Shown here piece by piece: positions 1 through 10,433 of a DNA stretch of 64,000 nt (within the stretch, counting starts at the first letter, position 1; each line of letters starts with the position of its first letter). The notes beneath the pieces are model-generated. The model did no database searches. It had not been told where the DNA came from and was given only the letters and a program-made list of their open reading frames with translations. This DNA is from Desulfosudis oleivorans (GTDB lineage: Bacteria > Desulfobacterota > Desulfobacteria > Desulfobacterales > SURF-7). The DNA is taken from the NCBI GenBank assembly GCA_020723305.1, contig DYJC01000004.1, positions 62,001 through 126,000 on the forward strand. Direction: 5' to 3'. The translations under genes and the position numbers were made by a program.

Positions 1-1722
1 TTTTCCGGCAACCTGTTTATGCTTTTTTTCATTTCCAGGATCATAAAAACAGAAATAGATCTGCCTGCCATCCGGGTGTTCTGCAGCAATATCAATAGTG
101 GGAAAATTCTTGTCATGAGAATGCAACGCTTCCGGCCGGATCTCCCTGTCTGCTTCAGACCAATCAAACTGATTTGGTTCTGCAAAAACAATCCTATACC
201 CGTCTTTTGCAAGGATTGTCTCCAGCAAGATCAGACATAATCTGTTGTATGCCTTCTGATTTTCCGATGCTTCAGATAAAAGTCTTACCATCGCTGACTG
301 GATAGGATGGGGAAATTGTGTTTCATGAAGAGAAACCGCTTTTGTATTTTTATCGGAAGGCTCCGGGCCTGGCCTTCTGTTGTTTCGGCGGGTCCGGACA
401 AGAAAGCCATATTTTTCAGCCTCTGTTTTTCCCTGTTTCTTTTTCCGGCAAGGAATCAGACTTTTTACCGATTCCAACTCCTGCAATTCATATCCAGCCG
501 CAGAAGACCTATCCTGCAAAGCCTCCCAGGTCTCTTTTTTTGAAGCACGATAGGAAAGAATGATCCGGCAGGAATCATCCGTGCTTGCCGCTATCTTTTC
601 CAGCAGTTTTTGAAACGGTTCAAGATTATCCTCAATGGATTGTAATTCTGTATTCCAGAACCGTTTTTGATCCACTCCTTTACGCAGCCAGGCTCCCTGA
701 AATTCAGAAGCAGACAGACAAATGCCTGCCTGATCCCCAGGCGGATCCAAAAAAACATGGGTAATTTTCGGCCTCTGTGGGAATGGAAATTCCAGGCAAT
801 CTGAATGGATGATGGTTACATGGTCATCCGTATCCTCGAAAGCCTTTATTGAATCCGAAAACCGAACAAAAGACAATAATGCGTTTGTTGTTTTTTTGTT
901 CTGCATCCACTGTTCAAATTGATCTTTAAATGCTTTCCAGACGTTCACTTCCAATGAAACAGAAGCTTTTCGAATTCCCGGAATCTCTGCATCTGATATT
1001 GGATTGGATGAATTTCCGGATATCCCTTGTGTGATACATTGAAACAAAGTGGAAATGAAAACAGATTGAAAAAACTCCCGGCTTTTTTTCATGGAAATGC
1101 TGTTGATTCCATGAAACAGGTCAGCCAGAGATGCCAGATTCCGCTGTGTAAACTGGTCATGGATATAATATGAATTTTTGCTTCCCGTGCCTTGAATTTT
1201 TTTCCTGGGGAACCAGTTTTCAGGCGATGTTCTGGACTGTGTAATCTGCCGTCTGACCTGTGAATCGGTTAATCGCTCTGTCCCTTTGAATCCGCAATTG
1301 ATGCAGGCTGCCTGAACCGCATCCGGACGGATTTCATCTTCCCTGCCCTCTGTACTTTTCCAAATTAACTGCTCAAACCCGATCTTTTTACCGCATCCAG
1401 GGCATAAAATGGTGTATCGATCACAGATTCTGTCTGCAACAGCTTCCCGGACGCTTTGAAACTCTTCTCTTAAAGCAAACAGCCCCATTGGCTGAAGCAG
1501 AACCCGTGTCAATAAAACAGCCATTGGGTTCAGATCTCCGGCAACAACCCGGGCACCTTGCTGCAAGGCAACAAGCGCCGGTATACCGGCTCCGCAAAAA
1601 GGATCCAGAACAAGATCACCGGTTTTTACATCTGAAAAAAGCAGATCCAGAACACTGGTTTGACTTTGTTCCCAATATGGAAGGGAACAGGATAAATGAT
1701 CCGATACTCTTTTTTTTCCCAT
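1..1722 (-). CDS. Zn-ribbon DNA methyltransferase, 3' end cut by window edge
   Basis: This minus-strand frame is open for 574 codons from an ATG at 1722 to base 1, so the C-terminus lies outside the window. About residues 41-47 read DPFCGAG, the S-adenosylmethionine-binding motif I of N6-adenine/N4-cytosine DNA methyltransferases. It is followed by a GDLNP-type second strand near residue 62. Two CxxC pairs (CPGC near residue 107, CINC near 140) form a probable zinc ribbon, as in the Zn-ribbon methylases of the DUF1156/COG1743 type. A following QFTQRNLASL stretch also fits that family. The probable catalytic motif IV reads DPPGDQ, whereas the family usually has DPPY, so activity is uncertain. 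The product could be a modification enzyme of a restriction or anti-phage system, but its downstream partner genes are not visible. The family call is fairly safe; the target base is unknown. Confidence 0.75.
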   Translation of the reverse strand, partial: MGKKRVSDHLSCSLPYWEQSQTSVLDLLFSDVKTGDLVLDPFCGAGIPALVALQQGARVVAGDLNPMAVLLTRVLLQPMGLFALREEFQSVREAVADRICDRYTILCPGCGKKIGFEQLIWKSTEGREDEIRPDAVQAACINCGFKGTERLTDSQVRRQITQSRTSPENWFPRKKIQGTGSKNSYYIHDQFTQRNLASLADLFHGINSISMKKSREFFQSVFISTLFQCITQGISGNSSNPISDAEIPGIRKASVSLEVNVWKAFKDQFEQWMQNKKTTNALLSFVRFSDSIKAFEDTDDHVTIIHSDCLEFPFPQRPKITHVFLDPPGDQAGICLSASEFQGAWLRKGVDQKRFWNTELQSIEDNLEPFQKLLEKIAASTDDSCRIILSYRASKKETWEALQDRSSAAGYELQELESVKSLIPCRKKKQGKTEAEKYGFLVRTRRNNRRPGPEPSDKNTKAVSLHETQFPHPIQSAMVRLLSEASENQKAYNRLCLILLETILAKDGYRIVFAEPNQFDWSEADREIRPEALHSHDKNFPTIDIAAEHPDGRQIYFCFYDPGNEKKHKQVAGK

Positions 1723-2178
1723 AATATATCCAACGAAAAAAACATCTTACGTTTTATGAACAAATCACAAATAATCCATAAATCCTGTCCAATCGCACGC
1801 ATAATGAGTCAATATCCGAAATAAATCAACCATATGTTGTGAATATTTGTGCCAAATCCATAACCAACTGAAATCAAAAAAAAATACAATACGTTATTGA
1901 TATCAAAAAAAAATCAGGAACCAGGATAAGACATCCTGAATCCGGAAAGATACAACCGGAACTTCGGAAACCCTTCTTCTCTCTTGTATTGACCCTTTAC
2001 GTTTCTCCGGTTTTCTGTCATAATTAGTTCATCAAATGGGCATTCTTTTCGTTTTGCAAATAACACGCAACATGGTTCACTGAATCCCAGCTGATATTCC
2101 TGCTGTTCTTCCGATAGCCCGGACTTTGATCCAAAATATCCAAATCAATGAATCAATTAAAGAGGGAGCTTTGAATTT
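1723..2178. other. Divergent intergenic region, AT-rich
   Basis: This 456-base gap lies between the divergent methyltransferase and histidine kinase genes. It has runs of A, including two copies of ATCAAAAAAAAAT around 1873-1915, and a plausible plus-strand promoter listed separately. No open frame with coding character was seen. Confidence 0.6.
1996..2024 (+). promoter_or_regulatory. Candidate sigma-70 promoter for the histidine kinase
   Basis: TTTACG (1996-2001), a 17-base spacer and CATAAT (2019-2024) match the -35 and -10 consensus at 4/6 and 5/6 positions. The site is about 155 bases upstream of the kinase start. Read by eye only. Confidence 0.35.
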
Positions 2179-4839
2179 ATGAAGGGTTCGTACACCATTG
2201 GGCAGAAGATATGGTTCAGCCTGAGTATTTTGATTCTGGGATATCTTTTCTCGATGCTCCTGGGTTTCTTCCTTGGCCAAAAAACAGAGTCACGTCTTTC
2301 AAATGTAGCGGAAATTCATTTTCCCAGCGCCCAAAAAAGCAAAATGGCTGTCACCGGGTTTAAGGAGCAAATCCGTCTCTACCAAGATGCCGTCATGATG
2401 GGCGAAACCTCCTTACTAGATGTTGCCGACGACAAGGCCAAAACAGTTGAAAATCTACTTCAACAGATAGCAGATATTCAAAAAAAGAATGGCATGCCGA
2501 ACATTGATATCCTGGAAATGCTGCGACTTCTGAAAGATTTTAACTTGGCGGCCAAGCCGATCTACACCCAAATGAGCAAGCATCCCGATGCCATGGCTGA
2601 AAAAGCGCTGGAATTCCAACACCGGACGAACACGATCCAGAACCACCTGGAACAATTATCAACCCAATATTCCGATGACCTCAAGGACGTCCTGTCCAAG
2701 GTCAGGTTGATCAGCCGACAGCAACGCTATTTGAACCTGTTCATTTTTATAGGTGTAGTGATTTGCGCAGTAACCCTGATTACCTTCATCATTGCCCGTT
2801 CGATTACCGGGCCCCTTCAAAAGACCCTGATGCTGGAAAAAGTTGCTGAACAATTTGCCGATGGTATTGCCGTAACCGGCTTGGACGGAAAGATCATCTT
2901 CTTAAATAAAGCCTGGGCGGATATTCATGGATACACTCCGGATGAAGTAAAGGATCAAAGAATGGATTCTTTTTATACAGCCGCCCAGATGAAAGATGAA
3001 CTTGCTCCTTTTGAAGATGTGGTCCGCCAAATAGGATTCAACGCCGACGAAGTAGGCCATAAGCGAAAAGATGACACTCTTTTTCCCGCCTTCATGACCG
3101 CCGCCCAGATGCTTGATGCCAAAGGCCGGATTTTTGGATGGGTATATTCCGTCAAGGATATAACGCACCAGAAGCACAACGAAGAGGCGTTGAGACGCGC
3201 AAAATTGGCCGCGGAGGAGGCCAACGTGGCTAAAAGCCTTTTCCTTGCCAACATGAGCCATGAAATCCGCACCCCCTTAAACGGTGTCATGGGAGTGCTG
3301 AATCTGCTGCTTGCCACCAAGCTGGATAATGAGCAACTGGACCTGGTTGGTATCGGAAAACGAAGCGCGGACAGCCTGCTCACGGTTATTACGGACATTC
3401 TCGATTTCTCCAAGATTGAAGCCGGCAAGCTGGATATGGAGACTCTGAATTTCGACCTTCGCAACACATTAGAGGAAGTAGTTGAACTGCCGGCGCTCAA
3501 GGCGCATGAAAAAGGATTGGAGTTTACTTATGTGATTGACTCGGCGATTCCTACCCTGCTGAAAGGCGATCCAGGACGTCTTCGGCAGATTATTCTGAAC
3601 CTGACCAACAATGCCATGAAATTCACCCAAAAGGGAGAGATCTTCCTGAAGGTCCGGCTGGAAAATGAGACCGAAACGGATGCAAAATTACGCTTTGAAG
3701 TAAAAGATACCGGCATCGGTATTGCCGAAGATAAGTGCGCGCTCGTTTTCAGAGCCTTTGAACAGAGCGATGCTTCAACCACTCGTAATTATGGCGGCAC
3801 CGGATTGGGATTAAGCATTTCCAAAAAGCTATGCGAACTGATGCATGGGGAAATCGGCGTGGAGAGTGAATTAGGCAAAGGGTCAACTTTCTGGTTTACG
3901 GCTGTTTTTGAAAAACAACTCCAACCCCGGGAAAAGATGCCGGACACACCGGATTCGGTTCGCGGCAAGCGTTTTCTGCTGGTAGATGACAACCAAACCA
4001 ATCTTGATATTCTCAGCGGTTATTTAGCGGCCTGGGGATGCTTTTCCGACATGGCCCGGTCCGGCGAAGTGGCGTTGTCCCTCCTCCATGCTGTTGCCAA
4101 AGTCGATGCGCCCTATGATGCCATAATTGTCGATATGCTTATGCCCGCAATGGACGGGGCCGAATTGGGCAAACGGATCAAAAACGATCCGCTTCTTACA
4201 GAAACAAAAATGATCATGCTTACATCCATGGGTATGCGGGGGGAAGCAGCCCGGATGGAGAAAATCGGATTTGCCGCGTATTTAACAAAACCGATCCGCA
4301 GATCCCAGTTCTTCGATTGCCTTGTAACCGTGTTCAGTCAGCAACCGGCCAAAACATCAATAAAAAAGCAGTCACTGATTACCAAACACTCCCTTTCGGA
4401 AGAGCAGCGGAAAAAAACACGAGTTCTGGTGGTGGATGACAATTTGATCAACCAGAAATTGGCCAAACGGATGGTTGAAAAATTCGGCTTTACAGCAGAT
4501 ATCGCGTCCGATGGAAAAGAAGCAGTTGCGGCGTTGGAGAAATTCAAGTACAATCTTGTCCTGATGGATGTCCAAATGCCAATAATGGATGGGTTTACAG
4601 CCACCGGTATCATCCGGAACCCGGACTCCAGGGTGCTCGATCACGATATTCCCATCATCGCATTAACGGCCAATGCCATGAAAGGCGATCGCGATAAATG
4701 TCTTGAAGCGGGGATGAACGGTTATATCTCCAAGCCCATTCAGCCGCAGGAATTGATGACCGCCATCGAGTCCTATGCAAAAATATCTGGGGACAGCCCG
4801 CACCTTCCAATAGATAATCCAGGGATTGAGTTGGGATGA
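2179..4839 (+). CDS. Hybrid sensor histidine kinase with two receiver domains
   Basis: This 886-residue inner-membrane signalling protein has two membrane segments (about 12-33 and 186-206) enclosing a helical periplasmic sensor region of about 150 residues. A PAS domain follows (about 222-330), then a HisKA dimerisation domain with the phospho-accepting histidine at 361 in [12 protein letters not shown]. Next is an ATPase domain with an N-box near 473, DTGIGI near 510 and GGTGLGLS near 536. Two receiver domains follow, with likely phospho-aspartates in [10 protein letters not shown] (about 650) and [10 protein letters not shown] (about 796). There is no Hpt domain, so a separate phosphotransferase would be needed to pass the signal on. 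The start is backed by an AGAGGGAG ribosome site 10-14 bases upstream. The gene stands alone, and no cognate regulator is adjacent. The signal is unknown. Confidence 0.93.
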   Translation: MKGSYTIGQKIWFSLSILILGYLFSMLLGFFLGQKTESRLSNVAEIHFPSAQKSKMAVTGFKEQIRLYQDAVMMGETSLLDVADDKAKTVENLLQQIADIQKKNGMPNIDILEMLRLLKDFNLAAKPIYTQMSKHPDAMAEKALEFQHRTNTIQNHLEQLSTQYSDDLKDVLSKVRLISRQQRYLNLFIFIGVVICAVTLITFIIARSITGPLQKTLMLEKVAEQFADGIAVTGLDGKIIFLNKAWADIHGYTPDEVKDQRMDSFYTAAQMKDELAPFEDVVRQIGFNADEVGHKRKDDTLFPAFMTAAQMLDAKGRIFGWVYSVKDITHQKHNEEALRRAKLAAEEANVAKSLFLANMSHEIRTPLNGVMGVLNLLLATKLDNEQLDLVGIGKRSADSLLTVITDILDFSKIEAGKLDMETLNFDLRNTLEEVVELPALKAHEKGLEFTYVIDSAIPTLLKGDPGRLRQIILNLTNNAMKFTQKGEIFLKVRLENETETDAKLRFEVKDTGIGIAEDKCALVFRAFEQSDASTTRNYGGTGLGLSISKKLCELMHGEIGVESELGKGSTFWFTAVFEKQLQPREKMPDTPDSVRGKRFLLVDDNQTNLDILSGYLAAWGCFSDMARSGEVALSLLHAVAKVDAPYDAIIVDMLMPAMDGAELGKRIKNDPLLTETKMIMLTSMGMRGEAARMEKIGFAAYLTKPIRRSQFFDCLVTVFSQQPAKTSIKKQSLITKHSLSEEQRKKTRVLVVDDNLINQKLAKRMVEKFGFTADIASDGKEAVAALEKFKYNLVLMDVQMPIMDGFTATGIIRNPDSRVLDHDIPIIALTANAMKGDRDKCLEAGMNGYISKPIQPQELMTAIESYAKISGDSPHLPIDNPGIELG

Positions 4840-4989
4840 TCCAAAACAGACAGGAGAATTGAGGCTACTAAACTCAAAGAGGAAGAAGGCATACCCGTAG
4901 AAGAATGGCAACCAAGATGGTGACACACTGGTCTATGGTTTAAGCCTTTTCGGATTTAGCTGATTCCGATTCTGAAACTGGAAACGACT

Positions 4990-5979
4990 TTAAAAAACTA
5001 TTTTTTCTCCGACCTTCAGGTCATGATACCTGTCCTGGAATGCTTTTCTGAACTGTTCGATACTCCAGTCAGAGCTGTCGTGCGGAGACAAGGCAACAAA
5101 TTCTGGATTAACCCGCCTGATAGCCGCAATCGCGAGACTCACATCATCCTCCCGGATCCCTTTCCACGGTAGTTTATGACTTCCGACAAGATTCTGGATA
5201 TTGATCGGCCCCAGCATCATTCTGCCGTTCCGGACAGGGTAATGCAACCCACCGATAATACCATAAATCGGGTCATCAAATAGAGCCTGGGTTCTCTCAA
5301 CGATCCTCTCGATTGTCTGATGCCCGCAACCGATGATCAGAACGATCCCTTTGTTCTTCACTTTTATCGCCAGACTGTTTTCAAGGGTGTATCCCAGAAC
5401 AAAAAGATTCCTGGGTATGCTTCCAATGCTCACGATTCCATCTGCTAATATCTTCGGCTGATTGACAACCTGCACTTTCGGACCGGGGTTCCAGGGTGAT
5501 GGTGAAATTTCAACTGGAGAATAAACCGCTATCTCTGGAAGTTCTACCGGCCCTTGAGAAATACTGAAGCATTTGTTTTTCTGTTCCTGCATTCCACCGA
5601 TATGATCCAGATGCCGATGGGAGAAAAAAATAAAATCCGGATCTTTCAAGGAAACACCCAGTTGGTTGCTGTTGTGCAGCAAAGGAGATGGATGCTCTTT
5701 TTTTTTATTGAATCCAACGTCCATCAATATCTTTGTATCATCTGCCTGAATCAGGTAGGAAACCCCTGGTTCTGTTTTCAAGGCAGGGTCGTCTGTGTAA
5801 AAGTCAACCAATGGCAGTATGGAGAGACTTTTTACCGATCCAGTTGATATTTTTTCAATTTGAAAACCCTGTAATTCTTTTTCGACCCTTTTGTTTCCGG
5901 TTGTCAATTGAATCCACTTCAGAAAAAAGATCAGGCATATAATCCCGGTCAGAGCAACTATTGCATATAGAAATGGCAT
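4990..5979 (-). CDS. Membrane-anchored metallo-beta-lactamase-fold hydrolase
   Basis: This 329-residue protein begins with a single membrane anchor (about 3-22) and then has a metallo-beta-lactamase fold. The metal-binding signature is SHRHLDH (H121, H123, D125, H126). Further likely ligands are H220 in GCGH and H246 in GGLHY. The GCGHQTIERI stretch resembles the COG1237 group, which includes a putative methanopterin-pathway dihydropterin phosphate synthase. That name describes the family and is not a tested activity here. A good AGGAGT ribosome site precedes the ATG. It converges with the histidine kinase and lies just downstream of the phosphoesterase on the same strand. Substrate unknown. 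Confidence 0.8.
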   Translation of the reverse strand: MPFLYAIVALTGIICLIFFLKWIQLTTGNKRVEKELQGFQIEKISTGSVKSLSILPLVDFYTDDPALKTEPGVSYLIQADDTKILMDVGFNKKKEHPSPLLHNSNQLGVSLKDPDFIFFSHRHLDHIGGMQEQKNKCFSISQGPVELPEIAVYSPVEISPSPWNPGPKVQVVNQPKILADGIVSIGSIPRNLFVLGYTLENSLAIKVKNKGIVLIIGCGHQTIERIVERTQALFDDPIYGIIGGLHYPVRNGRMMLGPINIQNLVGSHKLPWKGIREDDVSLAIAAIRRVNPEFVALSPHDSSDWSIEQFRKAFQDRYHDLKVGEKIVF

Positions 5980-6101
5980 ATCGTACTCCTTTTTCAGAAA
6001 GAAAACGTTTGATTAATGCCTCTTTTTTACTACTTTTGCAGATCGAAAAAAAAAGATTACAGAATAGGCATTGGTCACTGACATCCATTTGCCGGATGAC
6101 C

Positions 6102-6701
6102 TTAAATCTCCCAGAAAATACCTTTGGGACCGGCATTCACAACGGTTGTGTTTCCTATCTTTGCATGACTTCCTGCACTTTCATGAATATGTCCGCAGAC
6201 ACATAATAATGGATTCTTTTCAAGGATTGTTTCCCGAATCGCCTGGCTCCCGAAACTTTGACCGGAAGAAGATATATCTACCGCTCCTTTTGGCGGGGAA
6301 TGAGTGACCAGTATACATTTCTGAGGAGATTCGGAAAGCAGCTTTGTCGCTTCCTGTTCTGTAAAATCATAGCTCCAATCGCCAAAAGGGGTTACAGGAA
6401 TGCCACCGCCGACACCATAAAATTGAACCCCCAGCAATTCAATCCCGCTTCCGTGAAGCACTGTGGCATTCTCCCATCCCTGACAAGCGTTTTCAAGCTC
6501 TTCCCGGCTTTCGCTGTTGCCAGGTACCAGGATTGTGGGTTTCTGAATCTCCCTGAATGCATCAATGGTTTCCCGGAGCCCTTTTCGAACCAGTCCGAAA
6601 TCACCGGCGCCGATAACCACATCCACAGATGAGGATTTTCGGACCAATTCTCTGCAATGCTTTATACTGCAATGAACATCACTGAATAACAGCAGCTTCA
6701 T
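6102..6701 (-). CDS. Calcineurin-like metallophosphoesterase
   Basis: This is a small 199-residue cytoplasmic phosphoesterase. The family metal-binding motifs appear in order: DVH at 8-10, GAGDFG at 31-36, GNSES at 61-65 (the usual form is GNHE), H134 in THSPP, and GHIH at 170-173. The size fits the YfcE/MJ0936-like single-domain phosphodiesterases. It has no signal peptide. An AGAGGTGAT ribosome site lies directly upstream of the ATG. It sits 122 bases upstream of the metallo-beta-lactamase-fold gene on the same strand, and the two may be cotranscribed. The natural substrate cannot be read from sequence. Confidence 0.85.
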   Translation of the reverse strand: MKLLLFSDVHCSIKHCRELVRKSSSVDVVIGAGDFGLVRKGLRETIDAFREIQKPTILVPGNSESREELENACQGWENATVLHGSGIELLGVQFYGVGGGIPVTPFGDWSYDFTEQEATKLLSESPQKCILVTHSPPKGAVDISSSGQSFGSQAIRETILEKNPLLCVCGHIHESAGSHAKIGNTTVVNAGPKGIFWEI

Positions 6702-6797
6702 ATCACCTCTCTCGATTCATCTATCGAATTTCGATAATCTCCTGTAATAAGCAATTTTTCGTAAAACAATTTCTACTATCGATCATAGATCTATGAG

Positions 6798-9700
6798 TCA
6801 CCCGGAATACTTCTCTTTCAATTGAAAAAACTGTTTTGTGTTTCTGATGTTTGACAGATCCTGATCCGTACTGATCCGATTCCAATCATTGTATCCTTTT
6901 TGAATTGCATTATTCAGCCAGTCGATTGAGTCTTCAATTCGATTCTGTTTTGAATACAGACAGGCAATATTGTAATAAATGGATGGCTGAAATGGCTGGA
7001 TCTCTATCATTTTTTTAAAATATTCGATTGATTTGCCGTACTCATTTTGTAATGAATATATAAATGCCAGACTATTCAGCGCATTAATGAAATCCGGTTT
7101 AATGGACAGGGCTTTATTGTTGAATAATATGGCATTCTGGAAATCTCCCATTTTCATATATACAGTTGCAAGTGAATAATAGGGCAAATGGTCGTTGGGA
7201 TTATTCTCTGCCTTTTTTTTAAGGCCTGTTAGTAACAAATCAAATTTCGATAAAATGGTTTTCGTTTTTTTTAGAAAATCGGATGCCTGTGGATCCGATG
7301 GATTGATTTGCAGCACCTTTTCGAAATGAGTGGCAGCAGACAGGAATCTTTGCTGTTTGAATAAAAGATACCCCATATTAAAAAGTGCAGAGGCATTTTC
7401 CGGATCGAACTTTATCGTTTCTGCAAAATACTTCAATGCGTCATCATTCATATTGTTATTCAGGCAATGAAAACCCATGTAGTAATAAAGAGACGCTTTA
7501 TCATCATAAGATGAGTTTTCTGCAACCGTAAGATGAGCACGTATACAGGCATTTCGGATTTCCGGATCACTGATAAATGAAAAATCCGGAAGCGGAAATT
7601 TCCTGCAATATTCTATCAGATATTCCTCAACCCGTTTCTTTTGCATCTGTGACATATTGGGGATAGCATCCATCTTGGGAAAAGTAATCTGAAAGGAAAG
7701 AAGATAGGCAAGGTAATCGATTCGTTTGTTGATATCGGAAAAATTTTCTCCAAGTTTGATTTTCGTCTCTTCCCTCAACCACGATCTTTGCTGAATGATA
7801 CCTGCAATTTCATTATTTGAATCAAGTGCATACAGCAGTTTGGGAGCGGAATATTCAAGAAGAGGAAAATTATCGGTATTCACATTCCCGCTGTCAAACA
7901 ATTTTGAAAGATCTTCACTCAGGATATGATGATAAATAAGGCTGCTGTCCGAAAACTGCATATTGGTTGACTTCCCGGCATACTGAAAATTCTTTTTTGC
8001 GATTTCCGGATTCAGATTGTAATCATCCGCAAAACCGACCAGAAGAAAGTCCGGACCGATCTCCCGGGGATGGGTTGATGCGATCAGACTGTTCGGGAAA
8101 ACTTTTGAAAATGTTCTGCCGACTAACTGGAAGGTTGGCCAATCCATCTGATAGGAGTGGAGCCATTGAACATATATCCCATTTGTTTTCAGCCGGTTTT
8201 TGGCAAGCTCCATGAATTCTTGAGTAAAAAGTGAGGCAAGACCGGCCATCCAAGGATTGGATGGTTCCGATATGATCACATCATACAATTGGTCAGACAA
8301 TTCAAGGTGCGCGCGGCCATCCTGAATAATCAGATTTGTTTTCGGATTTTTAAGAAGATTATTGTTCCAAGGGATAAAAAAATTGCTCGCATCAATCACC
8401 TGCTGATTGATTTCAATCGTATCCAGTCTGTCTACCGGATAGTGCAGGATCTCTCCGGAAGTGATCCCGCTGGCCAATCCCAGCACCAGGACATCTTTTG
8501 CGTCCGGATGAAAAAGCATGGGAAAATGCGCCAGCAGAACCTGAGTAAACATATCCCTTTGTGAGCTGGATGCATCCGCCTTTCCACTGTTATACAGCGA
8601 GTATATTCTCTCCCCGAATATATCCGGTTCCGACTTCATCACGGTTGTAAACCCACCGATTCCATCCCCGAAGTAAACCAGTTCATTCTTTTCTTCTGAA
8701 GACATCCTTTGGGTTCCAAAAAAAAGAGCCTCCATCCAACCGATATTTTTTTTATCCAGGTTTAAAGACCGATGATATTTCCCGGTGGACAGCATTCTTC
8801 GATCCCAATTCGGGTAAATCGTTATCAGAAACATTCCGGTAAGACTGAAAACAAACAGAGGAATCCATTTTTTTTCATTTCCGATTCCGCTTTTGAAAAA
8901 AAGAATACTTGCAATCAGGGGAACGAACAGTTGAATCACAGACACAAAACGAATGCTGTTCTCTTTTCCCAAAATCGGTATCAGGATAAAACCGGCACTG
9001 AATGATCCCAGAACAGCCCCTATTGTATTGATGGCATATGCAGAGCCTATGGTTTGTCCTGCATTTTCCAGCGATCGCGTACAGATTTTTCCAACCAGGG
9101 GAAAGGTCGCGCCCAGGCAGAAGGTTGGAATAAACATGAAAACAAATAAAACAGTTCCCTTAACAATCTGCAGAACGGTAAAACTGTCTTTGAAGTGAAA
9201 GATCAGTTTTGAAAAAAAGATCTGGCTGTTCCCCATCAACTGACTCAAGAGAAGTGCGGATATGGCTGCGAAAATCTGCGTCAACAGCAATAAATAGATA
9301 CAGTCATTCACTCTGTCCGCCAATCTCCCGAAAAAAAGACTCCCCAGGGCAAGACAGGTGATAAAAGTAACCAGTACAATCGTGAACGAATAGGTTGTCG
9401 GACCGATAATGATACCGAGCAGCTTGATCCAGATTACTTCATAGGCCATTGCTGAAAATCCGGATATGGCAAAAATCACCAGAGCTAAAATGACCGACTG
9501 CTTTTCTCCTTCATACAGAAAACCCCGCTCTCCTGAAACAGGAGAGGGAAAAGGATTTTTGATTTCATCATCTGCATGTTCACGGCCTTCGGTCAGTCTG
9601 TTTTTTCTCGCAAAAATCAGACAGACCGCTCCGATAGACGAGTTGAGAAAAACAGCTGTTAGCAATGCCCCGCGGACACCCAGCAGGTCAATCAGCCAGA

Positions 9701-10268
9701 ATCCGCATATCAAGGAACCAAAAGCCGCTCCAATGGTATTTAATCCATACAGACGCCCGATGTTTGTTCCGGTTCTATCCACATTGGTGATAAAAAACCG
9801 GCAGAGAACCGGAAGTGTCGCACCCATGCATGTCACCGGAATAATCAAAAGAATGAAGCAACCAAAAAACGTGATCAGATTATACATCCGGAAATAGGAG
9901 TATACTTGATTATACAGCAGAGAAAACAGTGGTTTCGATAAAATCAGCAGCAGCGGGAATAGGAGTCCGTATAGGGCAATGATCAGTTCAAGTCCGCCAT
10001 AAATCTGAACAAGGGTTAAAGGACTTCTGATTTTATCAATTTTTTTACCCGCAAGGTAGCTACCCAATCCAAGACCGCCCATAAAAACAGTCAACACAAT
10101 ACTTACTGAAAAAGGTGCACTTCCGATTACTTTTACAATCAGTCTTGTCCACAGAATCTCGTAAATAAGCCCTGTAAAACCTGAAATAAAAAAACAGGAG
10201 AGAAGCAGCGGGAAAAAAAATGAAAAGGGTTTTGTTTCTCCATCGTGCGTTTTAACTGCTGTTTCCAT
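6798..10268 (-). CDS. Fused double membrane domain, spermidine-synthase-like domain and TPR repeats
   Basis: This is a very large inner-membrane protein of about 1156 residues. The N-terminus carries two related membrane blocks of about six to seven helices each (about 15-225 and 255-490). Each opens with a similar signature: SGFTGLIYEILWTRL in the first and SGFSAMAYEVIWIKL in the second. A Rossmann methyltransferase-fold domain resembling spermidine synthase follows (about 540-800), with VLGLASG near 595, DTIEIN near 618 and SEPSNPWM near 670. The C-terminal quarter (about 915-1155) is tetratricopeptide repeats. Membrane/SpeE-like fusions are a recognised family, often of unproven activity. 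The start is the ATG at 10268, because GAGGA lies 6 bases upstream and the longer frame begins with TTG. True polyamine synthesis is uncertain. Confidence 0.85.
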   Translation of the reverse strand: METAVKTHDGETKPFSFFFPLLLSCFFISGFTGLIYEILWTRLIVKVIGSAPFSVSIVLTVFMGGLGLGSYLAGKKIDKIRSPLTLVQIYGGLELIIALYGLLFPLLLILSKPLFSLLYNQVYSYFRMYNLITFFGCFILLIIPVTCMGATLPVLCRFFITNVDRTGTNIGRLYGLNTIGAAFGSLICGFWLIDLLGVRGALLTAVFLNSSIGAVCLIFARKNRLTEGREHADDEIKNPFPSPVSGERGFLYEGEKQSVILALVIFAISGFSAMAYEVIWIKLLGIIIGPTTYSFTIVLVTFITCLALGSLFFGRLADRVNDCIYLLLLTQIFAAISALLLSQLMGNSQIFFSKLIFHFKDSFTVLQIVKGTVLFVFMFIPTFCLGATFPLVGKICTRSLENAGQTIGSAYAINTIGAVLGSFSAGFILIPILGKENSIRFVSVIQLFVPLIASILFFKSGIGNEKKWIPLFVFSLTGMFLITIYPNWDRRMLSTGKYHRSLNLDKKNIGWMEALFFGTQRMSSEEKNELVYFGDGIGGFTTVMKSEPDIFGERIYSLYNSGKADASSSQRDMFTQVLLAHFPMLFHPDAKDVLVLGLASGITSGEILHYPVDRLDTIEINQQVIDASNFFIPWNNNLLKNPKTNLIIQDGRAHLELSDQLYDVIISEPSNPWMAGLASLFTQEFMELAKNRLKTNGIYVQWLHSYQMDWPTFQLVGRTFSKVFPNSLIASTHPREIGPDFLLVGFADDYNLNPEIAKKNFQYAGKSTNMQFSDSSLIYHHILSEDLSKLFDSGNVNTDNFPLLEYSAPKLLYALDSNNEIAGIIQQRSWLREETKIKLGENFSDINKRIDYLAYLLSFQITFPKMDAIPNMSQMQKKRVEEYLIEYCRKFPLPDFSFISDPEIRNACIRAHLTVAENSSYDDKASLYYYMGFHCLNNNMNDDALKYFAETIKFDPENASALFNMGYLLFKQQRFLSAATHFEKVLQINPSDPQASDFLKKTKTILSKFDLLLTGLKKKAENNPNDHLPYYSLATVYMKMGDFQNAILFNNKALSIKPDFINALNSLAFIYSLQNEYGKSIEYFKKMIEIQPFQPSIYYNIACLYSKQNRIEDSIDWLNNAIQKGYNDWNRISTDQDLSNIRNTKQFFQLKEKYSG

Positions 10269-10433
10269 ACAAATCCTCAATGAATATCTTGTGAATCACA
10301 ACTGTCTAAATGGCTGTTTAACCGTCTGTATAAAATAGAATACGACAATATTCAACAACTTACTTTTTTTATTAATTGTAATTGGCTCGGATTTTAATTC
10401 AGTTGGAAAGATGAAAAGGGAAAGGGTCTATGA

